Shown in pieces: positions 43,659 to 52,339 of a stretch of DNA of 64,000 nt (position 1 is its first letter; each line of letters begins with the position of its first letter). The notes beneath the pieces are model-generated. The model was given only the letters and a program-made list of their open reading frames with translations, was not told the DNA's origin and searched no databases. Source of the stretch: Jeotgalibacillus campisalis (GTDB taxonomy: Bacteria; Bacillota; Bacilli; Bacillales; Jeotgalibacillaceae); the NCBI RefSeq assembly GCF_000829515.1, contig NZ_JXRR01000010.1:1-64000 (forward strand), given 5' to 3'. The position numbers were made by a program, and so were the translations under genes.

Positions 43659-44105
43659 ATGCCATTTGATTATGATCTTGATTTTGAAAAGATAAATTTC
43701 CGTGAGCAGCCGGAACTCTACCGGGTTGGCCGCGGGGAGCAGGGCGTACTATTGGTGGAGCCGTATAAGGGTGAAATTTTACCGCACTGGCGATTTAAAA
43801 CACCAGATATAGCAAGAGAGTCATCTGAAAAAATTTATGAAATGTTTCTTGATTATAAAGAAAAGAATGATTTTGTAGGCATGGATATGGCCAGAAAATT
43901 TATTCAGATGGGACATACCCGCGCCAGGCGCTATGCCAACTATAAGGGCGGCAGCAAGTACGATAAAGATGGAGAAATAAAAGACCGTCAAATAAACGAC
44001 GAAAAAGCAGAATCCGCAGCGATTTTCGAGAAAAAGTGGATTAAGGTAAGAGAAGATGAAGAGTATTTAAAAGCTAAAAAAGAACATCAGAAAAAGTATG
44101 GATAA
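43659..44105 (+). CDS. DUF4385 family protein
   Basis: 148 residues, soluble, strongly charged. FDYDLDFEKINFREQPELY, GRGEQGVLLVEPYKGEILPHWRFK and KFIQMGHTRARRYANYKGGSKYD are typical of DUF4385, a family found in bacteria and viruses and of unknown function. ATG 43659 follows AAAGGAGTGAG; the upstream in-frame start at 43602 has no binding site. Confidence 0.85.
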   Translation: MPFDYDLDFEKINFREQPELYRVGRGEQGVLLVEPYKGEILPHWRFKTPDIARESSEKIYEMFLDYKEKNDFVGMDMARKFIQMGHTRARRYANYKGGSKYDKDGEIKDRQINDEKAESAAIFEKKWIKVREDEEYLKAKKEHQKKYG

Positions 44106-44110
44106 CAAGA

Positions 44111-44143
44111 AAACTTGCAGAAATTCAACTGCAGGTTTTTTAT
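44111..44143 (+). terminator. Terminator after DUF4385 gene
   Basis: CTTGCAG / CTGCAGG stem followed by TTTTTTATTTTA. Confidence 0.75.
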
Positions 44144-44193
44144 TTTATCCTCAATTTATTCATATGGGTAATATTACTTATTTTACGCCAGCA

Positions 44194-44202
44194 TGGTATA
44201 AT
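44194..44202 (+). promoter_or_regulatory. Extended -10 promoter of the HD-GYP/cyclase operon
   Basis: TGGTATAAT, a perfect extended -10 element, lies 84 nt before ATG 44286. The -35 region is weak. Confidence 0.5.
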
Positions 44203-44285
44203 TAAAGCATTATTTATCCGATTAAAAAATGAGAATATGTTCTTATATCAGAGGTTTTAATAAACCTCTCTTTGGAGGATGGGAC

Positions 44286-45431
44286 ATGAACTGGGAAACC
44301 TTATCCGGAAATAAAAAACTGACAGAGCTGCAAGCGGAAGAAATACTTGAAATTATGTTTGATTTTGCTGCTAAAATTGCGCACGAAAATAACTTAAATA
44401 AACTTCATTTGTTAATGGCCGACTTAGGCAAAAAGCTGATACAAGCTGACCGTTGTACACTCTGGCTGGTTGATGAGGAAAGGCAATTGATGTGGGCAAA
44501 AGTTGCGCACGGACTGGATAGAATTGAAGTGCCTATAAATGCTGGCCTTGTGGGATATGCACTTTCCACGGGTGATCCGGTAGTCGTAAATAATGCGTAC
44601 AACGATCCACGATTTAATCCCGCTGTTGATAAGGTGACAGGGTATGTGACGAAATCAGTTCTTTGCATCCCCATCCGAAATGATAAAGGTCAGCTGATCG
44701 GCGTGTATCAGGCTATTAATAAACTGACCGAGCAGGGAACTTTTACTGTAAAAGACGTAAAGCACCTATCTCTTGCTGCATCTTATACTGGTCAGTCGAT
44801 TGAAAAAGCAATGCTCTACGCGGAAATGATTGAAACGCAAAAGGAAATTATTTTTACTATGGGTGAAATTAGTGAAAATAGATCTCAGGAAACCGGTCAG
44901 CACGTAAAACGGGTAGCTAAATACTCTCGTTTGCTGGCGTCTCTATATGGTTTAAGTGAAGAGGAATGCTACATCATTGAACTTGCTTCTCCTATGCATG
45001 ATATCGGTAAGGTTTCGATTCCAGATGAAATATTAAAAAAGCCCGGCAAGCTGACACCGGAGGAATTTGAAAAGATGAAAACTCATGCAAGTGTGGGATA
45101 TAACATTTTTAGGGGTTCAAAACGAACGATCTTACAAGCTGCTGCTATAATCGCTGAGCAGCACCATGAAAGATGGGACGGCAGGGGCTATCCGAATGGG
45201 CTGAGCGGAGGCGACATTCATTTGTATGGAAGAATCACGGCTTTAGCTGACGTCTTTGACGCACTCGGAACAGCCCGGGTATATAAAAAACAATGGTCCA
45301 TGGAAGCGATCCTGCGTTTAATAAAAGAGGAGGGTGGAAAACATTTTGACCCTGCACTGGTGGATTTATTTTTAACAAATTTTCATTTGTTTCTAGAAAT
45401 AAAGAACAGTTATAAAGATGGAAATGCATAG
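44286..45431 (+). CDS. GAF-HD-GYP cyclic-nucleotide phosphodiesterase
   Basis: 381 residues. A GAF domain (about 20-170) with RCTLWLVDEERQLMWAKVAHGL and LGVYQAINKL-like core is joined to an HD-GYP domain (about 195-370): HDIGKVSIPDEILKKPGKL, HASVGYNIF, EQHHERWDGRGYPNGLSG and ITALADVFDAL are all the metal- and GYP-motif positions. The protein would hydrolyse cyclic dinucleotides (c-di-GMP or cGAMP-like) under control of a ligand bound to GAF. GGAGG precedes ATG 44286. It is 23 nt upstream of an adenylyl cyclase gene, which suggests a shared signalling task. Confidence 0.9.
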   Translation: MNWETLSGNKKLTELQAEEILEIMFDFAAKIAHENNLNKLHLLMADLGKKLIQADRCTLWLVDEERQLMWAKVAHGLDRIEVPINAGLVGYALSTGDPVVVNNAYNDPRFNPAVDKVTGYVTKSVLCIPIRNDKGQLIGVYQAINKLTEQGTFTVKDVKHLSLAASYTGQSIEKAMLYAEMIETQKEIIFTMGEISENRSQETGQHVKRVAKYSRLLASLYGLSEEECYIIELASPMHDIGKVSIPDEILKKPGKLTPEEFEKMKTHASVGYNIFRGSKRTILQAAAIIAEQHHERWDGRGYPNGLSGGDIHLYGRITALADVFDALGTARVYKKQWSMEAILRLIKEEGGKHFDPALVDLFLTNFHLFLEIKNSYKDGNA

Positions 45432-45454
45432 TTGAGCAAGAGGGAGAGAATCCT

Positions 45455-47332
45455 GTGGTAAAAGATAAAATGTATGTTTTTAAAAAAATCTACCCTCTCA
45501 GCCGGGAAAAGGTATGGGAGCTGTTATCGAATACAGAGCATTTAAATCGTGTTTCCGGCCTTTTTTCTGTCCATTTTTCACCTGCTCAGTTTTTAGACGG
45601 CACAATGTTCCGATGGGCAGAGGCAAAGACAATGGGAATTGTGCCGCTGCGGTGGAGAGAGTTTCCTTTCGAATGGATAAAAGAAGAAGTTTATTCTATT
45701 GAAAGGATTTATGAAAAAGGACCGATTAAACGGCTGCTGTGGAGCATTGAGTGTGTCGATCATCGGTTAGGTGATGGCACAACGGGTACAAAAGTAATCG
45801 GCAGAGCGACTTTTACGCCGGCATCGATTGCAGGGTATGCAGCGATTCCGCTTGCTGGTATTCGACCGATAAAAAGAATTATGAACTATGTGGATCTTTA
45901 CCTAGCCTCCTACAAAGGCGAAGTGAGTAAACAGCTTCCTCAGGTGCAGAAGTCCTTTCATCTGGACCAGGATCGTCTTTTGCTTATTTGCAATGAGCTT
46001 TTAGATGAAATGTACAGCGCACATCTAGTGCAGCTGCTAAAAGATCATTTGGTTTTAAGCGGGGATGATGAGGTACTGCAAATGAAACCATATTCCTTGG
46101 CTGACAAGTGGAATGAGGACCGTGAGCAGGTGCTGGCTTTATGTCTTCATGCAACCCAAAAAGGACTGCTTACCCAATCCTGGAGCTTGATGTGCCCCAA
46201 TTGCCGTGTTCCGAAAGTGGCGGTTTCCACTTTATCCAGCGTATCCAGTCAGGTGCACTGTGATCTATGCGGAGTTGATTTTAAAACAAACTTTGATCGG
46301 TACATTGAAATGCGTTTTTCTGTTCATCCTGCTGTACGAAAGGCTGTGGATCAATCCTATTGCATGGGCGGCCCCATGACATCTCCACATATTACCGCTC
46401 AGCACCGGATCAAACCGTTCGAGCTTAAAAAAGTAAGAATACCTCCCTTCAAAAAAGAGATGAGATTGAGGGTCCTGAAGCATAACAAGATGGTTTATCA
46501 TCACCAGAAGTCTTCGGATGCGGCATTAAAGTTTGGTCATGATGGCTGGAATAGAAAAGAGATGCATTTCCCTTCATTTGGCGGTTTAATTGAAATGCAG
46601 AATCTAACAGAGAATGAAATCATCGTCGTATTTGAGGAAACGTCTTGGGACGAGACGGCGGCTACAGCAAAAAATGTGACGTCACTGCAGCTTTTTCGTG
46701 ACCTGTTTTCAACAGAGGTGCTTTCTCCTGAGCAACAAATTGGAATCGAGTCTTTAACCGTTTTGTTCAGTGATCTCCAAGGCTCAACTTCTCTTTATCA
46801 GATGATTGGAGATGCAATGGCGTATCGTCAGGTGGATGAGCATTTTAGTTATTTGAAGCAGCATATTTCAAAAAATAAAGGCGCAGTTATTAAAACGATC
46901 GGAGACTCCGTTATGGCAGTCTTTAATCGATCAGACGATGCACTTTCAGCCTCACTTTCAATACAGGCGGAAATAGAAAGTTACAACAAAGAAAAAAATA
47001 CCTCCCTTACAATTAAGCTGGGACTTTTTACAGGCCCTACCATTGCTGTAAATGCCAATGATCTGCTTGATTATTTTGGCCACACAGTTAATGTCGCTGC
47101 CAGAATTCAACAACAAAGTGAAGGAAATGATATTATTCTAAGCAACAGCGAGTGGCAGATGCTGGCTCCGTCCATTACTCATTTTCAGTACGATTTGTCG
47201 CAGATGAATACCCAACTAAACGGTATTCAACAGGAGATATCGCTTGTTCAATTAAAGAACATCACCTGTATCAAATCCTCAAAAGACGCTGCAGGTCTAT
47301 CTATGATGAACCATACTGGAATGCCAGTTTAA
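45455..47332 (+). CDS. Class III adenylyl cyclase with SRPBCC-like N-terminus and zinc ribbon
   Basis: 625 residues. Residues about 1-150 resemble an SRPBCC/START lipid-binding fold (YPLSREKVWELLSNTEHLN). A four-Cys ribbon follows at C247, C250, C269 and C272, then an unassigned middle. The cyclase domain occupies about 425-595: metal Asp440 (FSDLQGST) and Asp484 (IGDSVMAVF), adenine-selecting Lys480 and Asp539 (LDYFGHTVN), and transition-state Asn546 and Arg550 (VNVAARI). All catalytic positions are intact, so it should make cAMP. GTG 45455 follows AGGGAGAG. Confidence 0.9.
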   Translation: MVKDKMYVFKKIYPLSREKVWELLSNTEHLNRVSGLFSVHFSPAQFLDGTMFRWAEAKTMGIVPLRWREFPFEWIKEEVYSIERIYEKGPIKRLLWSIECVDHRLGDGTTGTKVIGRATFTPASIAGYAAIPLAGIRPIKRIMNYVDLYLASYKGEVSKQLPQVQKSFHLDQDRLLLICNELLDEMYSAHLVQLLKDHLVLSGDDEVLQMKPYSLADKWNEDREQVLALCLHATQKGLLTQSWSLMCPNCRVPKVAVSTLSSVSSQVHCDLCGVDFKTNFDRYIEMRFSVHPAVRKAVDQSYCMGGPMTSPHITAQHRIKPFELKKVRIPPFKKEMRLRVLKHNKMVYHHQKSSDAALKFGHDGWNRKEMHFPSFGGLIEMQNLTENEIIVVFEETSWDETAATAKNVTSLQLFRDLFSTEVLSPEQQIGIESLTVLFSDLQGSTSLYQMIGDAMAYRQVDEHFSYLKQHISKNKGAVIKTIGDSVMAVFNRSDDALSASLSIQAEIESYNKEKNTSLTIKLGLFTGPTIAVNANDLLDYFGHTVNVAARIQQQSEGNDIILSNSEWQMLAPSITHFQYDLSQMNTQLNGIQQEISLVQLKNITCIKSSKDAAGLSMMNHTGMPV

Positions 47333-47392
47333 AGCAGCTGTCTGATTAGAAATTGTGTATCATAATATTCTATAGATGAACGCATACTACGA

Positions 47393-47425
47393 AGGATACG
47401 CCTACAGGGTGTATCCTGTTTTTTA
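47393..47425 (+). terminator. Terminator of the HD-GYP/cyclase operon
   Basis: AGGATAC / GTATCCT stem and TTTTTTAT tail. Confidence 0.75.
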
Positions 47426-47446
47426 TCCTGCTAAAGAGGTGAGTCG

Positions 47447-47599
47447 ATGAGCACACAAGATCAATTAGATCCGCAATCTCAGAAATTCCACCACAACTGG
47501 ACAAGACCGAAGCATGCTTCTTCGCAAGTTAATGGTCATACAGAAATGTCCCAGCATGATATTAAACTGCGAAGAGTACCGCGATCAGGTCGCAGGTAA
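47447..47599 (+). CDS. Small basic 50-residue protein
   Basis: AAAGAGGTGAG precedes ATG 47447 and the frame ends at TAA 47597-47599. The product (MSTQDQLDPQSQKFHHNWTR ... KLRRVPRSGRR) is hydrophilic, His- and Gln-rich with a basic end and no Cys or helix-spanning segment. A strong terminator follows at once, so this is a compact single gene. It may be a spore-associated small basic protein, but I see no family signature. Confidence 0.6.
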   Translation: MSTQDQLDPQSQKFHHNWTRPKHASSQVNGHTEMSQHDIKLRRVPRSGRR

Positions 47600-47604
47600 G
47601 GAGC

Positions 47605-47635
47605 AAGACCCGGGTGTTTCTCCCGGGTCTTTTTC
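47605..47635 (+). terminator. Terminator of the 50-residue gene
   Basis: AGACCCGGG / CCCGGGTCT stem, then TTTTTCC. Confidence 0.88.
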
Positions 47636-47716
47636 CTGTAAAAAATTATATTTTAAAGATCTGATTTTTCCTGCAGCCAGCTATAGAAACTATTAACCAA
47701 GAGTAATAGATTCCTA

Positions 47717-47770
47717 TTGACAGAAAACAGTTCACCCCCTAAACTAACTAGGTAGATTAGTTTAGGGGGT
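47717..47770 (+). promoter_or_regulatory. MarR-gene promoter with perfect palindromic operator
   Basis: TTGACA (47717-47722) and TAAACT (47740-47745) are separated by 17 bp. A perfect inverted repeat with 14-bp arms, ACCCCCTAAACTAA (47734-47747) and TTAGTTTAGGGGGT (47757-47770), covers the -10 element, so the MarR protein can repress by steric block. Confidence 0.82.
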
Positions 47771-47777
47771 AAACTAG

Positions 47778-48224
47778 ATGGATAAACGACTGATTGAAGC
47801 TGTCGAACTATTTGAGGACGTTATGGTTCACGGGACCGAACGAGTGCTTAAATCAGTGGATTCGCCTATCTGGCAGGAGTATTCGCGTGAACAATTACAG
47901 GTGCTGAAAATGATCAGCAAAAGCGGCGCAATGCCAGCTGGAAAAATAGCATGCTTACAGGGTGTACATAAAAGTGCGGTGTCGAGCCGGATTAAAAAGC
48001 TCGAAGAAAAAGAACTTATTCAGATCATAAAATCCTCCGAAGATCAGCGGACAAAGCTGATTAAGCTGACTAAGACCGGAGAAGAGGTTGTACGGCAATC
48101 AGATCAGGCCGTGTATGAATATGTGGAAAAGCTATTTTCAGATCAAATGACGGATGATGAACTTGATCAGTTTGTCTCTACATTTAAGAAAATAAGAGAA
48201 ATTTTAAAATGGGAAGGTGTTTAA
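47778..48224 (+). CDS. MarR family transcriptional repressor
   Basis: 148 residues. Winged helix at about 45-115: LQVLKMISKSGAMPAGKIACLQGVHKSAVSSRIKKLEEKELI, then wing SEDQRTKLIKLTKTGEEVV; flanking helices dimerise. It would bind the perfect palindrome just upstream and autoregulate itself with the exporter gene that begins 3 nt after its stop. The inducer is unknown, probably a toxic small molecule that the MMPL protein removes. The binding site before ATG 47778 is weak (GGGGGT). Confidence 0.93.
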   Translation: MDKRLIEAVELFEDVMVHGTERVLKSVDSPIWQEYSREQLQVLKMISKSGAMPAGKIACLQGVHKSAVSSRIKKLEEKELIQIIKSSEDQRTKLIKLTKTGEEVVRQSDQAVYEYVEKLFSDQMTDDELDQFVSTFKKIREILKWEGV

Positions 48225-48227
48225 TTC

Positions 48228-50888
48228 GTGAATCAGATTATTAAGTGGAGATGGCCAATAGCTATTGGTCTTGTCGTTTTAACGGTTATTTTGTTTTTGA
48301 TTTCACCTAACCTTACAGAGCAGGCAGAGGAAGCAGGTACTTTCCAGCTGCCGGATGATGCTGATTCACAGCGAGCTGCTGAGATTTTGCAGAATGCCGG
48401 AGCATCAGAAGATACAATCTCACTTGTTTTTCCTTTAGAGGAAGAGCTAAATGAGTCTGCAAGAGAAGAAATCAGTTCAGTCGTTGAAGAGCTGGAGCAG
48501 CTTGGAGATCCTGTTACGGGTATTTTAGATCCGTTTGAAAGTGAAGAAATTGAGGACCAGCTTGTTTCTGAAGATCAACAAACGGTATTGTTGCCTGTTA
48601 CGGTTGAGGGAACAAATGAAGAAATTATTGAACTGGTTGACACGATTCGCACAGATATCATTAGTGATGAATTCCCGGCTTATCTTACGGGAGAAGCTGT
48701 TATTAACAATGATGTGAACCTGAGTGCACAGGAAGGACTTGAGCGGACTGAAATCATCACAGTCGTTTTGATTTTCGGTTTACTGCTTGCGGTTTTCCGC
48801 TCAGTTGTGACTCCATTTATTCCACTTGTTGCAGTAGGGATTACGTATTTAATGAGTCAATCGATCGTTTCATTTTTCATTGATTGGTTCGGATTCCCGG
48901 TTTCAAACTATACTCAGATCTTCCTTGTAGCCATATTGTTTGGTATTGGGACAGACTACTGTATCCTGCTTTTAAGCCGGTATAAAGAAGAACTTTCAGC
49001 TGGCCACCCTGTGGAAACAGCGATTGTGAATACGTATAAAACAGCAGGAAGAACGCTGCTAATCAGTGGACTTGCCGTGTTTATCGGCTTCTTTGCAATT
49101 GGATTTGCAGATTTCCCGATATTTAAATCAGCTGTAGCAGTTTCAGTTGGAATCGCGGTGCTGCTGCTTGTTTTGTTTACCATCGTGCCATTCTTTATGG
49201 CCGTGTTGAAAGAGAAACTTTTCTGGCCGTCTAAAAAATCTGTATCACACAATGACAGCAAGCTATGGACAAGATTGAGCGGATTGTCAGTCAATCGTCC
49301 ATTGATTTCCATGGCAGTGGTGGCGATTATCACAATTCCATTACTTTTCACCTATGACGATGATTTGTCCTACAATACAGTGGACGAGATTGGCAGTGAA
49401 TATGAATCTGTCAAAGGGTTAAATGCCATTGAAGAAGGATTTGGAGCAGGTGATTCCCTTCCGGCTCAGGTGATTATTTCGAGTGATGAAGATATTATTT
49501 CGGAGGGTACAGTACCCTATATTGAACTCATCAGCCGCGAGATCGAACAGGTAGAGGGAGTAAATTCTGTTCGTGCGATTACGCGGCCGACTGGTGACAT
49601 CATCGAAGATTTTTATATTGACCAACAGCTTGCTCAACTGACTGAAGGGCTGGAAGAAGCGCAAAGTGGTCTTGGCGAAATCCAGAGCGGACTGACTGAA
49701 GTGGAAGCTGGCTTGAACGAGATAACTGGTCAGATTCCTTCAGGTGAAGAATCTCAGGAAGGTGCTGGAGGACTTGGCGAAGCAGCGGGAGGACTCGGGC
49801 AAATAAATGAGCAGCTTGGTCTCGTTTCACAAGGACTTCAGCAATCTCAAAACATTCCACAGACCGTTGAACAAATTGCTGCGATTCAACAGCAGCTTGG
49901 TGCAGTCCAGGAAGGAATCAGCGGCGCCGCAGGACAAATTGAAGCTCAAAGCGGGCAGGCTGCAGGTCTTGGAGAAGGATTGTCCCAGCTTGCTGAGGGT
50001 GTAAGTGCTTCAAATGAAGGTCTTGCTCAAATTACAGAAGGACTTGAGAGTGCCGTTTCCATTATGGCGGAAATGAGTGAAAGTGAGACTGTTCGTGATA
50101 CGGGCGTCTTTATCCCCGAAGGCACACTTGAAAGTGACGATTTTGTTCAAGTACTTGACCGGTATACGATCGGTGAAGAAACCGGAACAAAACTCGAAGT
50201 GATTCTAGAAGATAACCCTTATTCTCCTCAGGCAATTGAAACCGTGGAACGAATTAAATCCACAGTAGATCGGGTTGTGGTAAATACCCCGTTTGAGGAT
50301 GCAGATATTGCTTATGGAGGGATATCAAGTATAAACAGTGACTTGGACGTGATTTCATCCAATGACTTTACTCAAACGGTCACGATTATGCTGATCAGCT
50401 TATTCATTGTACTGGCATTTTTATTCCGTTCGTTTATTATGCCGTTGTATATGATTGGCTCTCTGCTATTGACGTATTATACATCCATTGCCTTTGCAGA
50501 GTTAATTTTTGTTAATGTTCTGGATTTTGATGGTATCAGCTGGGCAGTTCCATTTTTCGGCTTTGTCATGCTGGTGGCATTAGGAGTGGATTATTCAATC
50601 TTTCTGCTCGACCGTTTCAGAGAAGAGGCGCTTCACGGTTTGAGTGTTCGGGAAGCAATGAAGATTTCGATGGCCAAAATGGGCACGGTCATTATTACCG
50701 CTGCGATTATCCTCGCTGGAACATTCGGCGCGATGATGCCTTCAGGCGTGTTAAGTCTTGTGCAAATCGCAACGATTGTTATCACAGGGCTGCTGCTTTA
50801 TGGCTTAATCGTCCTGCCGCTGCTTATACCTGCTATTACCGTTTCATTTGATAACGGTGTATGGTGGCCGTTTAAAAAGAAAAAATAA
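48228..50888 (+). CDS. MMPL family RND exporter
   Basis: 886 residues, about 12 helices in two halves: one hydrophobic cluster at about 10-30 and 175-330, another at about 690-880, each preceded by a large extracytoplasmic loop. GIGTDYCILLLSRYKEEL and LGVDYSIFLLDRFREEAL are the repeated MMPL/RND proton-relay helix 4 motifs with Asp. The second loop (about 455-625) is Gly/Gln/Leu-rich with coiled-coil repeats (SGLGEIQSGLTEVEAGL). It resembles B. subtilis YdgH/YdfJ. GTG 48228 follows GGAAGGTG. Export of lipids or drugs is expected. Confidence 0.92.
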   Translation: MNQIIKWRWPIAIGLVVLTVILFLISPNLTEQAEEAGTFQLPDDADSQRAAEILQNAGASEDTISLVFPLEEELNESAREEISSVVEELEQLGDPVTGILDPFESEEIEDQLVSEDQQTVLLPVTVEGTNEEIIELVDTIRTDIISDEFPAYLTGEAVINNDVNLSAQEGLERTEIITVVLIFGLLLAVFRSVVTPFIPLVAVGITYLMSQSIVSFFIDWFGFPVSNYTQIFLVAILFGIGTDYCILLLSRYKEELSAGHPVETAIVNTYKTAGRTLLISGLAVFIGFFAIGFADFPIFKSAVAVSVGIAVLLLVLFTIVPFFMAVLKEKLFWPSKKSVSHNDSKLWTRLSGLSVNRPLISMAVVAIITIPLLFTYDDDLSYNTVDEIGSEYESVKGLNAIEEGFGAGDSLPAQVIISSDEDIISEGTVPYIELISREIEQVEGVNSVRAITRPTGDIIEDFYIDQQLAQLTEGLEEAQSGLGEIQSGLTEVEAGLNEITGQIPSGEESQEGAGGLGEAAGGLGQINEQLGLVSQGLQQSQNIPQTVEQIAAIQQQLGAVQEGISGAAGQIEAQSGQAAGLGEGLSQLAEGVSASNEGLAQITEGLESAVSIMAEMSESETVRDTGVFIPEGTLESDDFVQVLDRYTIGEETGTKLEVILEDNPYSPQAIETVERIKSTVDRVVVNTPFEDADIAYGGISSINSDLDVISSNDFTQTVTIMLISLFIVLAFLFRSFIMPLYMIGSLLLTYYTSIAFAELIFVNVLDFDGISWAVPFFGFVMLVALGVDYSIFLLDRFREEALHGLSVREAMKISMAKMGTVIITAAIILAGTFGAMMPSGVLSLVQIATIVITGLLLYGLIVLPLLIPAITVSFDNGVWWPFKKKK

Positions 50889-51196
50889 CAGTGATCGGGC
50901 CTCAAAAAGGTAATTAGAATAGAGAATATCTGCCGGTGGAACTTTCGAAAGGAAAGTTTCACCGGTTTTTTAAATAAACGCTGTTTATGCTTGAAGATTG
51001 GAATCGCCGTCTATCACTAGATTAAACAACACCAGCACGTTACAGGGAATATAGAGGTGACAGTGGATTTTCCTAGTTCAAGTGCTTCTTTTTACCTGAA
51101 TTTATCTGGTAAGGATTTGAAAAAATTAAATCTGGGTAAATGAAAAAAGAACAGGTTTTATGCAGTAACCCCATTTTACCTGGAAGGATGAAATTT
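50889..51196. other. Non-coding gap after MMPL gene
   Basis: Contains only the MMPL terminator and the presumed promoter of the acetamidase gene. No open frame or repeat that I can support. Confidence 0.5.
50933..50971 (+). terminator. Terminator of the MarR-MMPL operon
   Basis: CCGGTGGAACTTTC / GAAAGTTTCACCGG stem with TTTTTT. Confidence 0.88.
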
Positions 51197-52141
51197 ATGT
51201 CAACTACACATCGATTAAAAGCGAAAAACGACTTTTTGCATGGTACATTTTCGAAAGATTATGAACCGATTATGTCTATTCAATCAGGAGATTCCATTGA
51301 GCTGAATACGATTGGACTCGAATGGGGCTACACATACGAAGACGGCAAAGAAGTAAAGTTTCTATCCCGTGAAAATGAAGAGGGGCTGGGTCACCCATTG
51401 ATTGGCCCGATCAGAATTGAAGGGGCACAGCCCGGGATGATGCTGGAAATTAAAATAAACGATATTATCCCGAGCTGGTACGGGTGGAATGTAGCAGGCG
51501 GGGCAAATGTCTGGCACAATTCGATTGTCGGTTTAACAGACGTGCCCCAGCTTCGTGTTGATTGGGAATTGAACCGTGACACGATGATTGGGAAAGCACA
51601 AATAGGCGGCCGTTCTTTTTCTATTCCACTTGCCCCTTTTATGGGGATTATGGCGAACGCTCCTGCAGAAGAAGGGGCTCATTCTACGATTCCCCCAAGA
51701 ATTTGCGGAGGAAATATCGATTGCAAAGAACTGGTGAAGGGAAGTACTCTCTACTTGCCGGTTGAAGTGGAAGGAGCTCTGTTTTCAGTTGGTGACGGTC
51801 ATGCAGCACAAGGAGATGGAGAGGTTTCCGGAACCGCAATAGAATGCCCGATGGATAAGGTGGACTTGACCTTTACTGTGCATGACGAGCCGACACTTAC
51901 CATGCCTCATGCACACACCCCTTCCGGATGGGTCGCATTCGGTTTTGACGATGATCTGAACAAGGCGACAGCGTATGCATTAGAAGGAATTCTGCAAATT
52001 ATGCAGGATAAATACAGCTTAAACAAAACAGAAGCAATGGCTTTAGCGAGTGTTGCTGTTGATTTAAGAATCACCCAAATTGTCAACGGTGTAAAAGGGG
52101 TCCACGCGATCTTGCCTCATAATGTTTTAACAGAAGCATAG
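51197..52141 (+). CDS. Acetamidase/formamidase family protein
   Basis: 314 residues of the FmdA/AmdA family: LGHPLIGPIRIEGAQPGMMLEIKI, PPRICGGNIDCKELVKGSTLYLPVEVEG, FSVGDGHAAQGDGEVSGTAIECP and TPSGWVAFGFDDDLNKATAYAL. It hydrolyses short amides to ammonia and acid in the cytosol. ATG 51197 with GGAAGGATG is preferred over in-frame starts 17-57 nt upstream. No urea or amide transporter genes adjoin. Confidence 0.9.
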   Translation: MSTTHRLKAKNDFLHGTFSKDYEPIMSIQSGDSIELNTIGLEWGYTYEDGKEVKFLSRENEEGLGHPLIGPIRIEGAQPGMMLEIKINDIIPSWYGWNVAGGANVWHNSIVGLTDVPQLRVDWELNRDTMIGKAQIGGRSFSIPLAPFMGIMANAPAEEGAHSTIPPRICGGNIDCKELVKGSTLYLPVEVEGALFSVGDGHAAQGDGEVSGTAIECPMDKVDLTFTVHDEPTLTMPHAHTPSGWVAFGFDDDLNKATAYALEGILQIMQDKYSLNKTEAMALASVAVDLRITQIVNGVKGVHAILPHNVLTEA

Positions 52142-52253
52142 AAAAGGAAAATGACTTATGCAGGGTACTGAGGTATAGATTGAAGGGGCGGGGATCGGCT
52201 AATTCAGGACAGTTAACGTTTACAGCTTAACTTCATAAAGTTCTTTCTATACA

Positions 52254-52302
52254 AAAAAACGAATGTCCTCACAAAGTTTCTGTTTGTGAGGCATTCGTTT
52301 TT
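52254..52302. terminator. Bidirectional terminator
   Basis: AAAAACGAATG-CCTCACAAA / TTTGTGAGG-CATTCGTTTTT between the convergent acetamidase and chemoreceptor genes. Confidence 0.88.
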
Positions 52303-52339
52303 GTAATTAACCAGTCGTTTATTCTATTCCTTGCAGGCT

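Noticed and set aside
42807..44105. Prophage remnant
   Set aside because: Only two family matches with virus relatives, no integrase, terminase, tail or capsid genes, and flanks are ordinary.
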